A stretch of DNA of 64,000 bases from Saccharothrix espanaensis DSM 44229 (GTDB lineage: Bacteria; Actinomycetota; Actinomycetes; Mycobacteriales; Pseudonocardiaceae): NCBI RefSeq assembly GCF_000328705.1, contig NC_019673.1:4650001-4714000 (forward strand), given 5' to 3'. Within the stretch, counting starts at the first letter, position 1. Each line of letters starts with the position of its first letter. A program made the position numbers and the translations under genes. Below, in pieces: positions 34,232 through 41,913 of this stretch. The notes below the pieces were generated by a model. The model was not told the origin of the DNA. It worked only from the letters and a program-made list of their open reading frames with translations, and ran no database searches.

Positions 34232-34893
34232 CGCTGGTCCTCCTCGTGGGTGCGCGCGGCCGGGGCCGCGGGGGTGTCGCGGAGGTCGCCGGTGGCGTCG
34301 CCGCGGTGCAGGTCGTGCCAGAACTCGTGGCCGCCGAGGGTCCCGGCGCGGGCGGAGTCGGCGAACCAGCGGGTCCAGTCGCGTTCGGCGCGCAGCATCG
34401 CCTGGCGGTGGTCGAGCTCGATCCAGGCCAGCTGGGGCAGGCCCATCGCGGCGAGGTCGGCCTTGACGGTGTCGAGCGCGGTGACCTGGTCGTCCAGGGT
34501 GGCGGCGCGGCGTTCGCACAGCGCGATGGCCTCGTCGGGCGGGAGCAGGCCGATCAGCGCGACACCGGCCTCGAACCGGGGGTACTCCTTGACCGGCACG
34601 GCGATCAGGTCGCGCAGCCAGTCGTGCAGTTCGGCGCGGCCGGTGTCGGTGAGCCGGTAGACGGTGCGCTCCGGCCGGTTGCCCTCCCGGGTGGCGGCGC
34701 CGGCCTCGAGGAAACCGTGCGCGCGCAGGCTGTCGACCACCGTGTACAGCGACCCGTAGGTGAGTTTGACGCTGCCTTCCTGGTGGCGTTCGCGCAGGGT
34801 GGACGCCATCTCGTAGGGGTGCATGTCGCGTTCGCGCAGCAGCCCCAGCACGGCCAGGGCCAGCGGATTCGTCCGTCGGTAGGGCTTGGGCAT
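34228..34893 (-). CDS. PadR family transcriptional regulator
   Basis: 221 residues from ATG 34893. LALAVLGLLRERDMHPYEMA then VKLTYGSLYTVVDSLRAHGF is the PadR winged helix (about residues 11-62); the C-terminal domain (Vir_C-like coiled coil) covers residues 95-190. An inverted repeat overlaps its promoter and the divergent hydrolase promoter, so it probably represses its own operon and the hydrolase/SDR pair. Confidence 0.92.
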   Translation of the reverse strand: MPKPYRRTNPLALAVLGLLRERDMHPYEMASTLRERHQEGSVKLTYGSLYTVVDSLRAHGFLEAGAATREGNRPERTVYRLTDTGRAELHDWLRDLIAVPVKEYPRFEAGVALIGLLPPDEAIALCERRAATLDDQVTALDTVKADLAAMGLPQLAWIELDHRQAMLRAERDWTRWFADSARAGTLGGHEFWHDLHRGDATGDLRDTPAAPAARTHEEDQR

Positions 34894-34896
34894 CGT

Positions 34897-34930
34897 TATA
34901 CTCGCTTCCGTATATCCGGTTACGAGTATA
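34897..34930. promoter_or_regulatory. PadR operator between divergent genes
   Basis: TATACTCG (34897-34904) and CGAGTATA (34923-34930) are exact inverted arms around an 18-bp centre with GTATAT. The AT-rich repeat begins 4 bp upstream of the PadR start codon and ends 25 bp before the divergent hydrolase start at 34956. Confidence 0.8.
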
Positions 34931-34955
34931 GCGCCCGGGACGTAGGTTCTCCGGT

Positions 34956-35654
34956 ATGACGATCACAGGGACCGCCGCCGGTGTGCCGTACGTAGCGCTG
35001 CCACCACGCACCGGCGGACGACTGGTACTGGTGTGGCACCTGATCGGCGAGCCCGCCACCCCGCAGGACATGGCGAAGGCGCTGCCGCTGACCGGGGTGG
35101 ACGCCTGGCGCGTCTACCTGCCGCTGCCCGCGCCCCCGCAGACCGGCGACGCCGTCACCGACTTCTACGCCCCCCTGGTCACCACCGCCGTCGACCAGGT
35201 CGCGCCGGTCGTGGCCGCCCTGCGCGCCGAACTCGGCTGCGACGACGGCCCGGTCGACCTGGTCGGCGGCTCCGCCGGCGGCCACATCGCCCTGCTCACC
35301 GCCCTCGACGCCGTCGTGCCGGTGCGGCGCGTGGCGGCGCTCAACCCGGCCGTGAGCGCGCAGGCCGTTGTCCAGGCCTCGATCGACGCCGGCCTCCTGG
35401 CCTCCTACGACTGGACACCCGCCGCCACCGAGGCCGCACGGCCGCTGGACGTGCTCGCCCGCGCGGACCAGTTGCGCGCCCCGCTGCTCGTGGTCCGTGG
35501 CGAACACGAGTACCCCGCGTTCCGGCCCGTTCAGGACCGCCTGCACGCCGCCGTGCCCGGGTCGAAGCTGGTCGACGTCCCGGACCTCCCGCACATGCTC
35601 GTGACGCAGCTGGACGTCGTGGAACGAGAGGTCGTGACGTGGCTCAACGCTTGA
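34956..35654 (+). CDS. alpha/beta hydrolase
   Basis: 232 residues. DLVGGSAGGHIALL (nucleophile Ser in GGSAGG, about residue 108) and DVPDLPHMLV (His) with LLVVRGEHEYPAF (acid region) outline an intact catalytic triad. Cytoplasmic, small, no signal peptide. It overlaps the following SDR gene by 16 bp. Controlled by the divergent PadR regulator. Probably an esterase or lactonase in a small detoxification unit. Confidence 0.87.
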   Translation: MTITGTAAGVPYVALPPRTGGRLVLVWHLIGEPATPQDMAKALPLTGVDAWRVYLPLPAPPQTGDAVTDFYAPLVTTAVDQVAPVVAALRAELGCDDGPVDLVGGSAGGHIALLTALDAVVPVRRVAALNPAVSAQAVVQASIDAGLLASYDWTPAATEAARPLDVLARADQLRAPLLVVRGEHEYPAFRPVQDRLHAAVPGSKLVDVPDLPHMLVTQLDVVEREVVTWLNA

Positions 35655-36355
35655 CCGTGGTGACCGGCGGCAGCCGGGGGATCGGCGCGGCCACCGTGCG
35701 CCGACTGGCCGCTGCCGGCCACCGGGTGGTGATCGGCTACCGCGCGGCGACCGACGAGGCCGAGGCACTGGCCGCCGAGGTGGGCGGCCTGGCCGTGCGG
35801 GCCGAGGTGTCCTCGCCGGCCGACGTCGACGCGCTGTTCGACGCGGCGGCCGCACTCGGGCAGGTGACCGGCGTGGTGGTCAACGCCGGCATCACCAGCC
35901 CGGTCGGCACCCTGGCCGAGACCGAGATCTCCGACCTGCGCCGGGTCGTGGACGTCAACGTGCTCGGCGCGCTGCTGTGCGCGCGCCGCGCCGCCCGTGA
36001 CCTGGTGGCGGGCGGCGCGATCGTGTCCGTCTCGTCCGCCGCGGCGACCCTGGGCAGCCCGGGGGAGTACGTGCACTACGCGGCGAGCAAGGCCGCCGTG
36101 GACGCGCTGACCGTCGGCCTGGCCAAGGAACTGGGCCCACGCGGGATCCGCGTCAACGCCGTCGCCGCCGGCACCGTGCACACCGCGATCCACGAACTGT
36201 CCGGCGTCCCCGACCGGCCGCAACGCGTCGCGTCCGCCATCCCACTGGGCCGGGCCGGACAACCCGACGAGATCGCCGCCGCGATCGCCTGGCTGCTCGG
36301 CGACGACGCCTCCTTCACCACCGGCGCGATCCTCCGCGTCGCCGGCGGCCTGTAG
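35639..36355 (+). CDS. SDR-family oxidoreductase
   Basis: 238 residues from GTG 35639, inside the 3' end of the hydrolase gene. LTVVTGGSRGIGAATVRRLA is the TGxxxGIG cofactor site, VVNAGITSP the NAG motif, and YVHYAASKAAVDAL (about residue 150) the YxxxK active site. It is a classical NADP(H)-dependent dehydrogenase/reductase of the FabG type acting on a carbonyl or alcohol. Co-translated with the hydrolase. Confidence 0.92.
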   Translation: MAQRLTVVTGGSRGIGAATVRRLAAAGHRVVIGYRAATDEAEALAAEVGGLAVRAEVSSPADVDALFDAAAALGQVTGVVVNAGITSPVGTLAETEISDLRRVVDVNVLGALLCARRAARDLVAGGAIVSVSSAAATLGSPGEYVHYAASKAAVDALTVGLAKELGPRGIRVNAVAAGTVHTAIHELSGVPDRPQRVASAIPLGRAGQPDEIAAAIAWLLGDDASFTTGAILRVAGGL

Positions 36356-36446
36356 GCGGCAGCGCCGGTGACGCTTGAACGGAACAGGGGAGTGGTCGGC
36401 CACCGTCCTTTCCCGCACGGAGCGTGATGCCCTTGAACGTCGTCGG

Positions 36447-37241
36447 TCAGGACGTGGTGGACGCCGCGGGCAGGCGGGGCGCGGTCAGCACGCGGGGACC
36501 GTCGTCGGTGACCGCCACCGAGTGCTCGACGTGCGCCGCCCGGCTGCCGTCCGAGGTGAGCAGCGACCACCCGTCCTCGGCCTCGTAGTACGGGTCGCGG
36601 CCGCCGGAGTGGAACATCGGCTCGATCGCGATCGCCATCCCGGCCCGCAGCGTCAGCCCGCGACCCGGCCGGCCCTCGTTCGGCACGCCCGGCGACTCGT
36701 GCATGGCCCGCCCGATGCCGTGACCGCCGAAGTCCGAGGGCATCCCGTACCCGGCGGCCCGCCCGATCCGGCCGACCGCCGCCGACACGTCACCCAGCTT
36801 CGCGCCCGGCACCGCCGCGGCGATCCCGGCGGCCAGCGCGCGCTCGGTGGTCTCGATCAGCGCCAGGTCCGCCGGGGCGGCGGTGCCGACCACGAAGCTG
36901 ATCGCCGAGTCGCCGTGCCACCCGTCGAGGTGCGCGCCGCAGTCGATGCTGACCAGGTCGCCGTCGCGCAGCCGGTAGCCGGTGGGGATGCCGTGCACGA
37001 TCACGTCGTTGACCGACGCGCAGATGTAGCCCGGGAACGGCGTGGTCGCGAACGACGGCTGGTAGCCCAGGAACGACGAGCCCGCGCCCGCGCCGCGGAT
37101 GACGTCGGCGGCCACCTCGTCCAGTTCCAGCAGCGACACCCCGATCCGGGCGTGGTCGCGGACGGCGGCCAGCGCGTCGGCGACGACCAGGCCGGCCGCG
37201 CGCATCGCGTCCAGCTCCGCGGGGGTTTTGAGCTCGATCAC
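36447..37241 (-). CDS. map: methionine aminopeptidase, type I
   Basis: 264 residues from GTG 37241 with GTAGGGAG upstream. VSIDCGAHLDGWHGDSAISF gives the two metal aspartates, GGHGIGRAMHE the catalytic/metal histidine, AIAIEPMF and the C-terminal VEHSVAV the glutamates of the di-metal site. It removes the initiator methionine from nascent proteins. Actinomycetes usually have more than one Map; this copy is outside the ribosomal-protein cluster and divergent from a small XRE regulator with a shared palindrome, suggesting it is a regulated accessory Map. Confidence 0.93.
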   Translation of the reverse strand: MIELKTPAELDAMRAAGLVVADALAAVRDHARIGVSLLELDEVAADVIRGAGAGSSFLGYQPSFATTPFPGYICASVNDVIVHGIPTGYRLRDGDLVSIDCGAHLDGWHGDSAISFVVGTAAPADLALIETTERALAAGIAAAVPGAKLGDVSAAVGRIGRAAGYGMPSDFGGHGIGRAMHESPGVPNEGRPGRGLTLRAGMAIAIEPMFHSGGRDPYYEAEDGWSLLTSDGSRAAHVEHSVAVTDDGPRVLTAPRLPAASTTS

Positions 37242-37257
37242 CAGAGTGCTCCCTACC

Positions 37258-37285
37258 GTGATAGTTATACCGGTATTACTATCAC
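37258..37285. promoter_or_regulatory. 28-bp near-perfect palindrome between map and the XRE gene
   Basis: GTGATAGT (37258-37265) and ACTATCAC (37278-37285) flank the symmetric core ATACCGGTAT; only two positions (37266 and 37277) break symmetry over 28 bp. It lies 3 bp before the XRE start and 17 bp before the map start, so a bound regulator would block both. Confidence 0.85.
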
Positions 37286-37288
37286 AAC

Positions 37289-37552
37289 ATGGTGCGCCAA
37301 CCACTCACCCCGTCCGACCACGCCCGCGGCGAACGACTCGGCGAAGCCCTCCGCCAGGCCCGCGGCGACCGCAGCATGGTCCAGGTCGCCACCGCCGCCG
37401 GCATCTCCGTGGAAACCCTCCGCAAGATCGAACGCGGCCGGATCCCCACCCCCGCCTTCTTCACCGTCGCCGCCCTCGCCGACGCCGTCGGACTCTCCCT
37501 CGACGCCCTGTGCCGCAACCTCGACGAACCCCGCCAGGCCGGCGCGGCCTGA
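37289..37552 (+). CDS. XRE-family helix-turn-helix regulator
   Basis: 87 residues. LGEALRQARGDRSMVQVATA then AGISVETLRKIERGRIPTPA is a Cro/CI-type helix-turn-helix, filling most of the protein. The methyltransferase gene starts 3 bp after its stop. It is preceded directly by the 28-bp palindrome, so it likely autoregulates and controls the divergent map gene. Confidence 0.9.
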   Translation: MVRQPLTPSDHARGERLGEALRQARGDRSMVQVATAAGISVETLRKIERGRIPTPAFFTVAALADAVGLSLDALCRNLDEPRQAGAA

Positions 37553-37554
37553 CC

Positions 37555-38169
37555 GTGCGGGACTTCGTCCACCACCACACCACACCCCGACCCGTCCCGC
37601 TCGCGCCCGAGATCCTCCTGCACACCGCCACCGACATCACCGCCCTCTGGGAGAGCACCGGCCGCCCCGAACCACCCTTCTGGGCCTTCCCCTGGGCAGG
37701 CGGCCAAGCACTGGCCCGCCACCTCCTCGACCACCCCGGCACCACCGCCGGCAAACACGTCCTCGACCTCGCCGCCGGCTCCGGACTCGTCGCCCTCGCC
37801 GCCGCCCGCACCGGCGCGACCACCGTCACCGCCAACGACATCGACCCGCTCGCCGGCACCGCCATCGCCCTCAACGCCGAGGCCAACCACCTCACCGTCG
37901 ACATCGTCATCGCCGACCTGCTCGACACCGACCCCGCGCACGACGTCGTCCTCGCCGGAGACGTCTTCTACGACCGCGACATGGCCGCCCGCGTCCTGCC
38001 CTACCTGCTGCGCGCCCACCGCGCGGGCGCCACCGTCCTGGTCGGCGACCCCCAGCGCGCCCACCGCCCCCGCGACGGCTTCCACCAGGTCGGCACCTAC
38101 CACGTGCCCGTCCCGCACGACCTCGAAGGCACCGACCACCGCACCACCCTCGTCTGGCGACCCCACTAG
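37555..38169 (+). CDS. class I SAM-dependent methyltransferase (ETFB/ribosomal-protein methyltransferase-like)
   Basis: 204 residues from GTG 37555. VLDLAAGSGLVALAAARTGA is SAM motif I (about residues 69-88), VTANDIDPLAGTAI the ribose-binding acidic loop and VVLAGDVFYDRDMA motif IV, like the METTL20/nicotinamide-N-methyltransferase-like branch with a DxxY-type catalytic loop. It probably methylates a protein lysine or small molecule. Second gene behind the XRE regulator, 3 bp spacing. Confidence 0.87.
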   Translation: MRDFVHHHTTPRPVPLAPEILLHTATDITALWESTGRPEPPFWAFPWAGGQALARHLLDHPGTTAGKHVLDLAAGSGLVALAAARTGATTVTANDIDPLAGTAIALNAEANHLTVDIVIADLLDTDPAHDVVLAGDVFYDRDMAARVLPYLLRAHRAGATVLVGDPQRAHRPRDGFHQVGTYHVPVPHDLEGTDHRTTLVWRPH

Positions 38170-38258
38170 ACGTAGAGGCCCGGACGTCGGTGACGCCGGT
38201 GTGTGTCGGCCGGACGAAGACAGGGGAGGCCCGCCCGGGGCGAACCTCCCCACCACGC

Positions 38259-39233
38259 CTACCGGCGCGCGAACTTGTCCGTCGCCGCCAGGATCGCCTC
38301 CATCATCCCGCCGTCCTGCACGCTGTGCGCCGCGCCGTGCACCACCACCAGCTCCGCGTCCGGCCACGCCCGGTCCAGCTCCCACGCCGTGTGCAACGGC
38401 CCCTGCATGTCCAACCGGCCGTGCACCAACACCGCCGGAATACCGTGCAACCGGCCGATGTCCCGCAACACCTGACCGTCCTCCAACCACGCGAAGTGGC
38501 GGAAGTAGTGCGCCGTGATCCGCGCGAACGCGTGCCGCCACCGCGGATCCGACTCCCGCGGCGCCGGCGTGTGGTCCGGGTCCATCGACACGATCGACCC
38601 CTCCCACGCACACCAGTCGTCGGCCGCCTTCTGCCGCACCGCCGGATCAGCGTCGTTCAACAACGCGTCGTACGCCGCCACCAGGTCCACCGACCCCTCC
38701 GGCGCACCCCGCCGGAACCGGTCGTACTCCTCCGGGAAGAACCGCCCCAACCCGCCGTAGAGCCACTCGAGCTCCGAGTACCGGCCCGACGTGATCGCCA
38801 CCATCACGATCTCCGTCACCCGCTCCGGGAACGACTCCGCGTAGTGCAACCCCAACGTGCACCCCCACGAACCCCCGAACACCATCCACCGCTCGACACC
38901 CAGGTGCTCCCGCAACAACTCGATGTCGCGCACCAGGTGCGCCGTCGTGTTCACCGACAGATCCGTACCGTGGTCCGCCGCGTGCGGCAGACTCCGCCCC
39001 GAACCCCGCTGGTCGAACAACACGATCCGGTACAGCGACGGGTCGAACCTCCGCCGCATGACGGGGGAGCAGCCCGTGCCCGGCCCGCCGTGCAGACCCA
39101 CCACCGGCTTGCCCTCCGGGTTCCCGCACACCTCCCAGTACACGAGGTTGCCGTCACCCACATCGAGCATCCCGTGCTCGTACGGCTCAATCTCCGGATA
39201 CACCCTCGACACCATCCCCACGTCGCGCGGCAA
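38259..39233 (-). CDS. pip: proline iminopeptidase
   Basis: 324 residues. GLHGGPGTGCSPVMRRRFDP (oxyanion HGGPG and the family-specific PG-x-GC), FDQRGSGRSLPHA, the nucleophile in MVFGGSWGCTLGLHYAESFP (about residue 120) and DMQGP plus GAAHSVQ for Asp and His define peptidase S33 prolyl aminopeptidase. It releases N-terminal proline from peptides in the cytoplasm. It is divergent from a MarR gene with a 12-bp palindrome between them. Confidence 0.94.
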   Translation of the reverse strand: MPRDVGMVSRVYPEIEPYEHGMLDVGDGNLVYWEVCGNPEGKPVVGLHGGPGTGCSPVMRRRFDPSLYRIVLFDQRGSGRSLPHAADHGTDLSVNTTAHLVRDIELLREHLGVERWMVFGGSWGCTLGLHYAESFPERVTEIVMVAITSGRYSELEWLYGGLGRFFPEEYDRFRRGAPEGSVDLVAAYDALLNDADPAVRQKAADDWCAWEGSIVSMDPDHTPAPRESDPRWRHAFARITAHYFRHFAWLEDGQVLRDIGRLHGIPAVLVHGRLDMQGPLHTAWELDRAWPDAELVVVHGAAHSVQDGGMMEAILAATDKFARR

Positions 39234-39238
39234 ATTAC

Positions 39239-39250
39239 AACAGCGCTGTT
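39239..39250. promoter_or_regulatory. 12-bp palindrome, MarR operator
   Basis: AACAGCGCTGTT is perfectly symmetric and lies inside the 28-bp gap between pip (start 39233) and the MarR gene (start 39262), flanked by AT-rich TTAC and ACATTA. It is positioned to control both divergent promoters. Confidence 0.78.
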
Positions 39251-39261
39251 ACATTAGGGGA

Positions 39262-39744
39262 GTGGCAGACAACCCCACCACCGACTTCCTCGGCACCCGC
39301 CTCCGACACCTGCTCGAACAACTCGACGGCGACGTCGCCCGCACCTACACCGACCTCGGCCTGCCCGGCTTCCGCCCCCGCTACACCCCGATCATCCGCC
39401 TGGTCGACACCCAAGGCCCCCAATCACTCCGCCAACTCGCCACCACCATCGGCGTCACCCACTCCGCCGTCAGCCAGACCGCCAACCAGATGCGCCGCGA
39501 CGGCTACGTCGAACTCCGCACCGGCACCGACGCCCGCCACCGCATCGTCCACCTCACCGACCACACCCGAACCCTGCTCCCCACCCTCTACGCCGAGTGG
39601 GACGCCACCAACGCCGCCACCCGCCAACTCGACGCCGAACTCCCACACCCCCTCAGCGACCTCGTCGAACGCACGCTCCAAGCCCTCGCCGACAAATCCA
39701 TGCACCACCGCATCCGAGACCACCTCCCACCTCACACCCCGTAA
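39262..39744 (+). CDS. MarR-family transcriptional regulator
   Basis: 160 residues from GTG 39262. SLRQLATTIGVTHSAVSQTA (about residues 54-73) is the recognition helix region, and RTGTDARHRIVHLTD the wing. Probably represses itself and pip through the 39239 palindrome. Its GTG follows an AGGGGAG word that is also one of the dif-pointing polar motifs. The 3' end overlaps the convergent WYL regulator by 13 bp. Confidence 0.9.
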   Translation: MADNPTTDFLGTRLRHLLEQLDGDVARTYTDLGLPGFRPRYTPIIRLVDTQGPQSLRQLATTIGVTHSAVSQTANQMRRDGYVELRTGTDARHRIVHLTDHTRTLLPTLYAEWDATNAATRQLDAELPHPLSDLVERTLQALADKSMHHRIRDHLPPHTP

Positions 39745-40694
39745 CGCGCCACCAACTCCGCACCCAACCGCGCCAACTCCACCCGCACCCCCTCCGACTC
39801 CACCACCTCCACCACCGCACCCCACCCCGCCAAGTGCTGCGCGATCATCAACGGCGACGGAGCCCACACCCGCACCCGAGCCCGACCCCCGCCCTCCTCC
39901 ACCACCTCGCAATGCCGCCCGAACTGGCTGCGCAACACCGACACCAACCGCGCCGGCACCACCACCACGGCCACCGACGCCGTCTGCCGCCCCTCCACCT
40001 CCGCCACCACACCACCCCACGCCGCCGACAACTCGAACCCCGCCGGACGCACCGCCTCCTCCTCGGTCACCACCACCTCCACCACCCGATCCACCCGGAA
40101 CGTCCGCCGACCCGCCTCCGTACCCGCGACCAGGTACCAAACGCCCCCCTTCTCCACCAACCCCAACGGATCCACCACCCGCACCGACGCCTCACCCGAC
40201 CGCTTCGCGTACGACAACCGCACCCGACGCCGCCGCACCACAGCCCCCTGCAACACCCCCACCACCCCCGACTCCCCAATAGCCGACTCCCCAGCAGCCG
40301 ACTCCTGCGCGCCCCACCGCGCCGGATCCAGCACCACCGCCTCCGCCGCGGCCTGCGCATCCGCCCGGAACGTCTCCGGCAACGCCCGCACCAACTTCCG
40401 CAACGCCGCCTTCGCCGCACCCGACACCGCCGCCGCCGGCCCCACCAACAAGAACAACGCCTGCGCCTCCGCCGCCGACAACCCCGACAGATCCGTCCGC
40501 GCCCGCCCCACCAACCGCCAACCACCACCACGCCCCGCCTGTGGGTACACCGGGATCCCCGCCGCCGACAACGCCTCCAGATCCCGACGCGCCGTCGCCA
40601 CCGACACCTCCAACTCGGCCGCCAGCTCCGCCGCCGTCACCCGACCCCGCGCCTGCATCAGCAACAACACCGCCACCAGACGATCCGCACGCAT
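39732..40694 (-). CDS. YafY-type WYL-domain transcriptional regulator
   Basis: 320 residues from ATG 40694 (MRADRLVAVLLLMQARGRVT). A DeoR-like helix-turn-helix (ELAAELEVSVATARRDLEAL, residues 24-43) is followed by the WYL domain around residues 140-230 (GGVWYLVAGTEAGRRTFRVD) and a WCX C-terminal extension. Divergent from the VOC gene, whose promoter it most likely controls; this YafY/VOC pairing is common in actinomycetes. An imperfect in-frame repeat around residues 135-143 (AAGES/AIGES) is present. Confidence 0.9.
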   Translation of the reverse strand: MRADRLVAVLLLMQARGRVTAAELAAELEVSVATARRDLEALSAAGIPVYPQAGRGGGWRLVGRARTDLSGLSAAEAQALFLLVGPAAAVSGAAKAALRKLVRALPETFRADAQAAAEAVVLDPARWGAQESAAGESAIGESGVVGVLQGAVVRRRRVRLSYAKRSGEASVRVVDPLGLVEKGGVWYLVAGTEAGRRTFRVDRVVEVVVTEEEAVRPAGFELSAAWGGVVAEVEGRQTASVAVVVVPARLVSVLRSQFGRHCEVVEEGGGRARVRVWAPSPLMIAQHLAGWGAVVEVVESEGVRVELARLGAELVARYGV

Positions 40695-40714
40695 GAACCA
40701 CAGTCTCCCCGGAA

Positions 40715-40737
40715 AAGTGCTCAGGAGATGCGCACTT
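40715..40737. promoter_or_regulatory. inverted repeat upstream of the YafY-type and VOC genes
   Basis: AAGTGC (40715-40720) and GCACTT (40732-40737) are exact 6-bp arms with an 11-bp spacer, 21 bp upstream of the regulator start in the divergent promoter region shared with the VOC gene. Confidence 0.6.
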
Positions 40738-40810
40738 AACCCACCAGGCTGGTCCACGACAGACACCACCGGACCAGCCACGAGGTCCGCCGGACCAGGG
40801 GAGACCCACC

Positions 40811-41242
40811 ATGTTGCGAGGCTTCACCACCGTCAGCTACTACGCCGACGACCTCGACGCCGCCGAAGCCTGGTACACCCGCTTCCTCGGCACCGAGCCC
40901 TACTACCGCGTCCCCGGCGGCTACCTCGAATTCCGCATCGGCGACTACCAGCACGAACTCGGCATCATCCACAGCGCCTACGCCACCCAGGACGTCGAGG
41001 GCGGCCCCGCCGGGCAGATCATCTTCTGGGCCGTCGACGACCTCGACGCCACGCTCGACCGACTCCAGGCACTCGGCGCGACCCTCCACGCCGCACCACG
41101 CGACCACGGCGGCAGCGGCTACATCACCGCCAGCGTCATCGACCCGTTCGGCAACATCCTCGGCGTCATGGCCAACCCGCACTACCAAGCCATCCTCGCC
41201 AACATCAAAGCGGGCACCCACTTCGCCGAATCGAACACCTGA
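40811..41242 (+). CDS. VOC-family (glyoxalase-like) protein
   Basis: 143 residues. FTTVSYYADDLDAAEAWYTR at the start, an ELGIIHSAY segment in the first half, and SVIDPFGNILGVMANPHY at the C-terminus are the paired beta-alpha-beta-beta-beta modules of the vicinal-oxygen-chelate fold. It may be a dioxygenase, isomerase or resistance protein. Divergent from a YafY-type regulator. Last gene before the dif region. Confidence 0.9.
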   Translation: MLRGFTTVSYYADDLDAAEAWYTRFLGTEPYYRVPGGYLEFRIGDYQHELGIIHSAYATQDVEGGPAGQIIFWAVDDLDATLDRLQALGATLHAAPRDHGGSGYITASVIDPFGNILGVMANPHYQAILANIKAGTHFAESNT

Positions 41243-41469
41243 TCGAACAGCGCGGGGGATCCGGCGAACCGCACAACATCACCGAACATCGCCATCAGCG
41301 CGCCCACACGACTCGGCACACCGGCCGTGACGAAGAACGACGCGGGGAGCAACAGCGCGACACGGCGGCACGCGCGGGCGGCGGGCGTTGGCCGTCGAGC
41401 GTTCGGACCGGAGGCGCAGGAACCCAGGGGGACGGCCGGCGGACCGCTCTCGGACCTCCCGAACGTTCT

Positions 41470-41497
41470 ACTTAACATAATGTCGATTATCGGCGTT
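41470..41497 (-). other. dif: chromosome dimer resolution site dif
   Basis: Read on the minus strand: XerC-type arm AACGCCGATAA, 6-bp centre TCGACA, XerD-type arm TTATGTTAAGT. The XerD arm matches 10 of 11 bases of the E. coli dif arm TTATGTTAAAT, and the CGCCGATAAT...ACATTATGT...AAGT pattern agrees with the dif consensus I recall for Actinobacteria. It is in a non-coding region, polar GGGGAG words converge on it, and a XerC/D-type recombinase gene lies about 420 bp away. XerC/XerD act here with FtsK to resolve chromosome dimers, so this marks the replication terminus of a circular chromosome. Confidence 0.9.
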
Positions 41498-41524
41498 ACG
41501 GCAGGAGCCGCTGACCGGGCCCAG

Positions 41525-41544
41525 GAAACGTCACGTGACGTTTC
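41525..41544. repeat. 20-bp perfect palindrome near dif
   Basis: GAAACGTCACGTGACGTTTC is perfectly symmetric and lies 27 bp from the dif site. No promoter or gene start is adjacent, so it is more likely a binding site for a terminus-associated protein than a classical operator. Function unknown. Confidence 0.6.
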
Positions 41545-41821
41545 TACGGTGGTGTGGCCGGATGGCGGGACAACGCCGTCCCGACGCCCTGGCAGCCGAT
41601 GATCATGCCTGCGGGCTCCCGGGGCTTGACGTGACGCGTTGTCGAGTCGCCGGCAGCCGCCGAGCCGTCACCAGCGGCACGGGCGTGCGTGACGACGAAC
41701 GAAGCACGGACATGTCCGGGCGGGCGTCCGGCGAAGTGTCGAGAGCGGTCAGGTCCCCCGGTGAGCCGACTGCGGGCCGAGAGCCGCCTCCAAGCCCCCG
41801 TGGACCCTTCCGGACGGGTGT

Positions 41822-41849
41822 GTGATGGATAATCGGCATTATCCATCAC
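41822..41849. other. 28-bp symmetric dif-like site upstream of the recombinase
   Basis: Arms GTGATGGATAA and TTATCCATCAC around TCGGCA show the same 11-6-11 layout as dif and share the inner ATAA/TTAT half-sites and a one-mismatch centre (TCGGCA against TCGACA), but the outer arms are perfectly symmetric and unlike dif. It ends 64 bp before the recombinase start codon. It could be a recombination site for that enzyme, an operator bound by it, or both. Confidence 0.65.
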
Positions 41850-41913
41850 TTGTTGAATATCGGGCGGCGGGATCATCACGGGGGACGGACGGCCGCGCCG
41901 GATTGTCGGTGCT

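Larger units (their letters stand above)
41243..41913. other. 670-bp intergenic terminus region without protein-coding genes
   Basis: Short open frames here have no protein-like composition. The stretch contains, in order, a GGGGAG word at 41344, a dif-type site (41470-41497), a 20-bp palindrome (41525-41544) and a dif-like symmetric 28-bp site (41822-41849). It is AT-richer around these elements than the flanking genes. It ends at the start of the tyrosine recombinase gene. Confidence 0.75.

Noticed and set aside
38246-40710. CTCCCC hexamers left of dif (38246, 39577, 40272, 40287, 40705) as evidence against polarity
   Set aside because: None extends to CTCCCCC or CTCCCCT; only the 7-base word shows strict polarity, so the hexamer alone is not the signal.
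41460-41468. GAACGTTC as a LexA (SOS) box
   Set aside because: Only the core is present; flanks do not extend the symmetry to the actinobacterial SOS box, and no gene start follows.
41182-41478. 98-codon minus-strand frame near dif
   Set aside because: Overlaps the VOC gene end, has no ribosome-binding site and no recognisable similarity.
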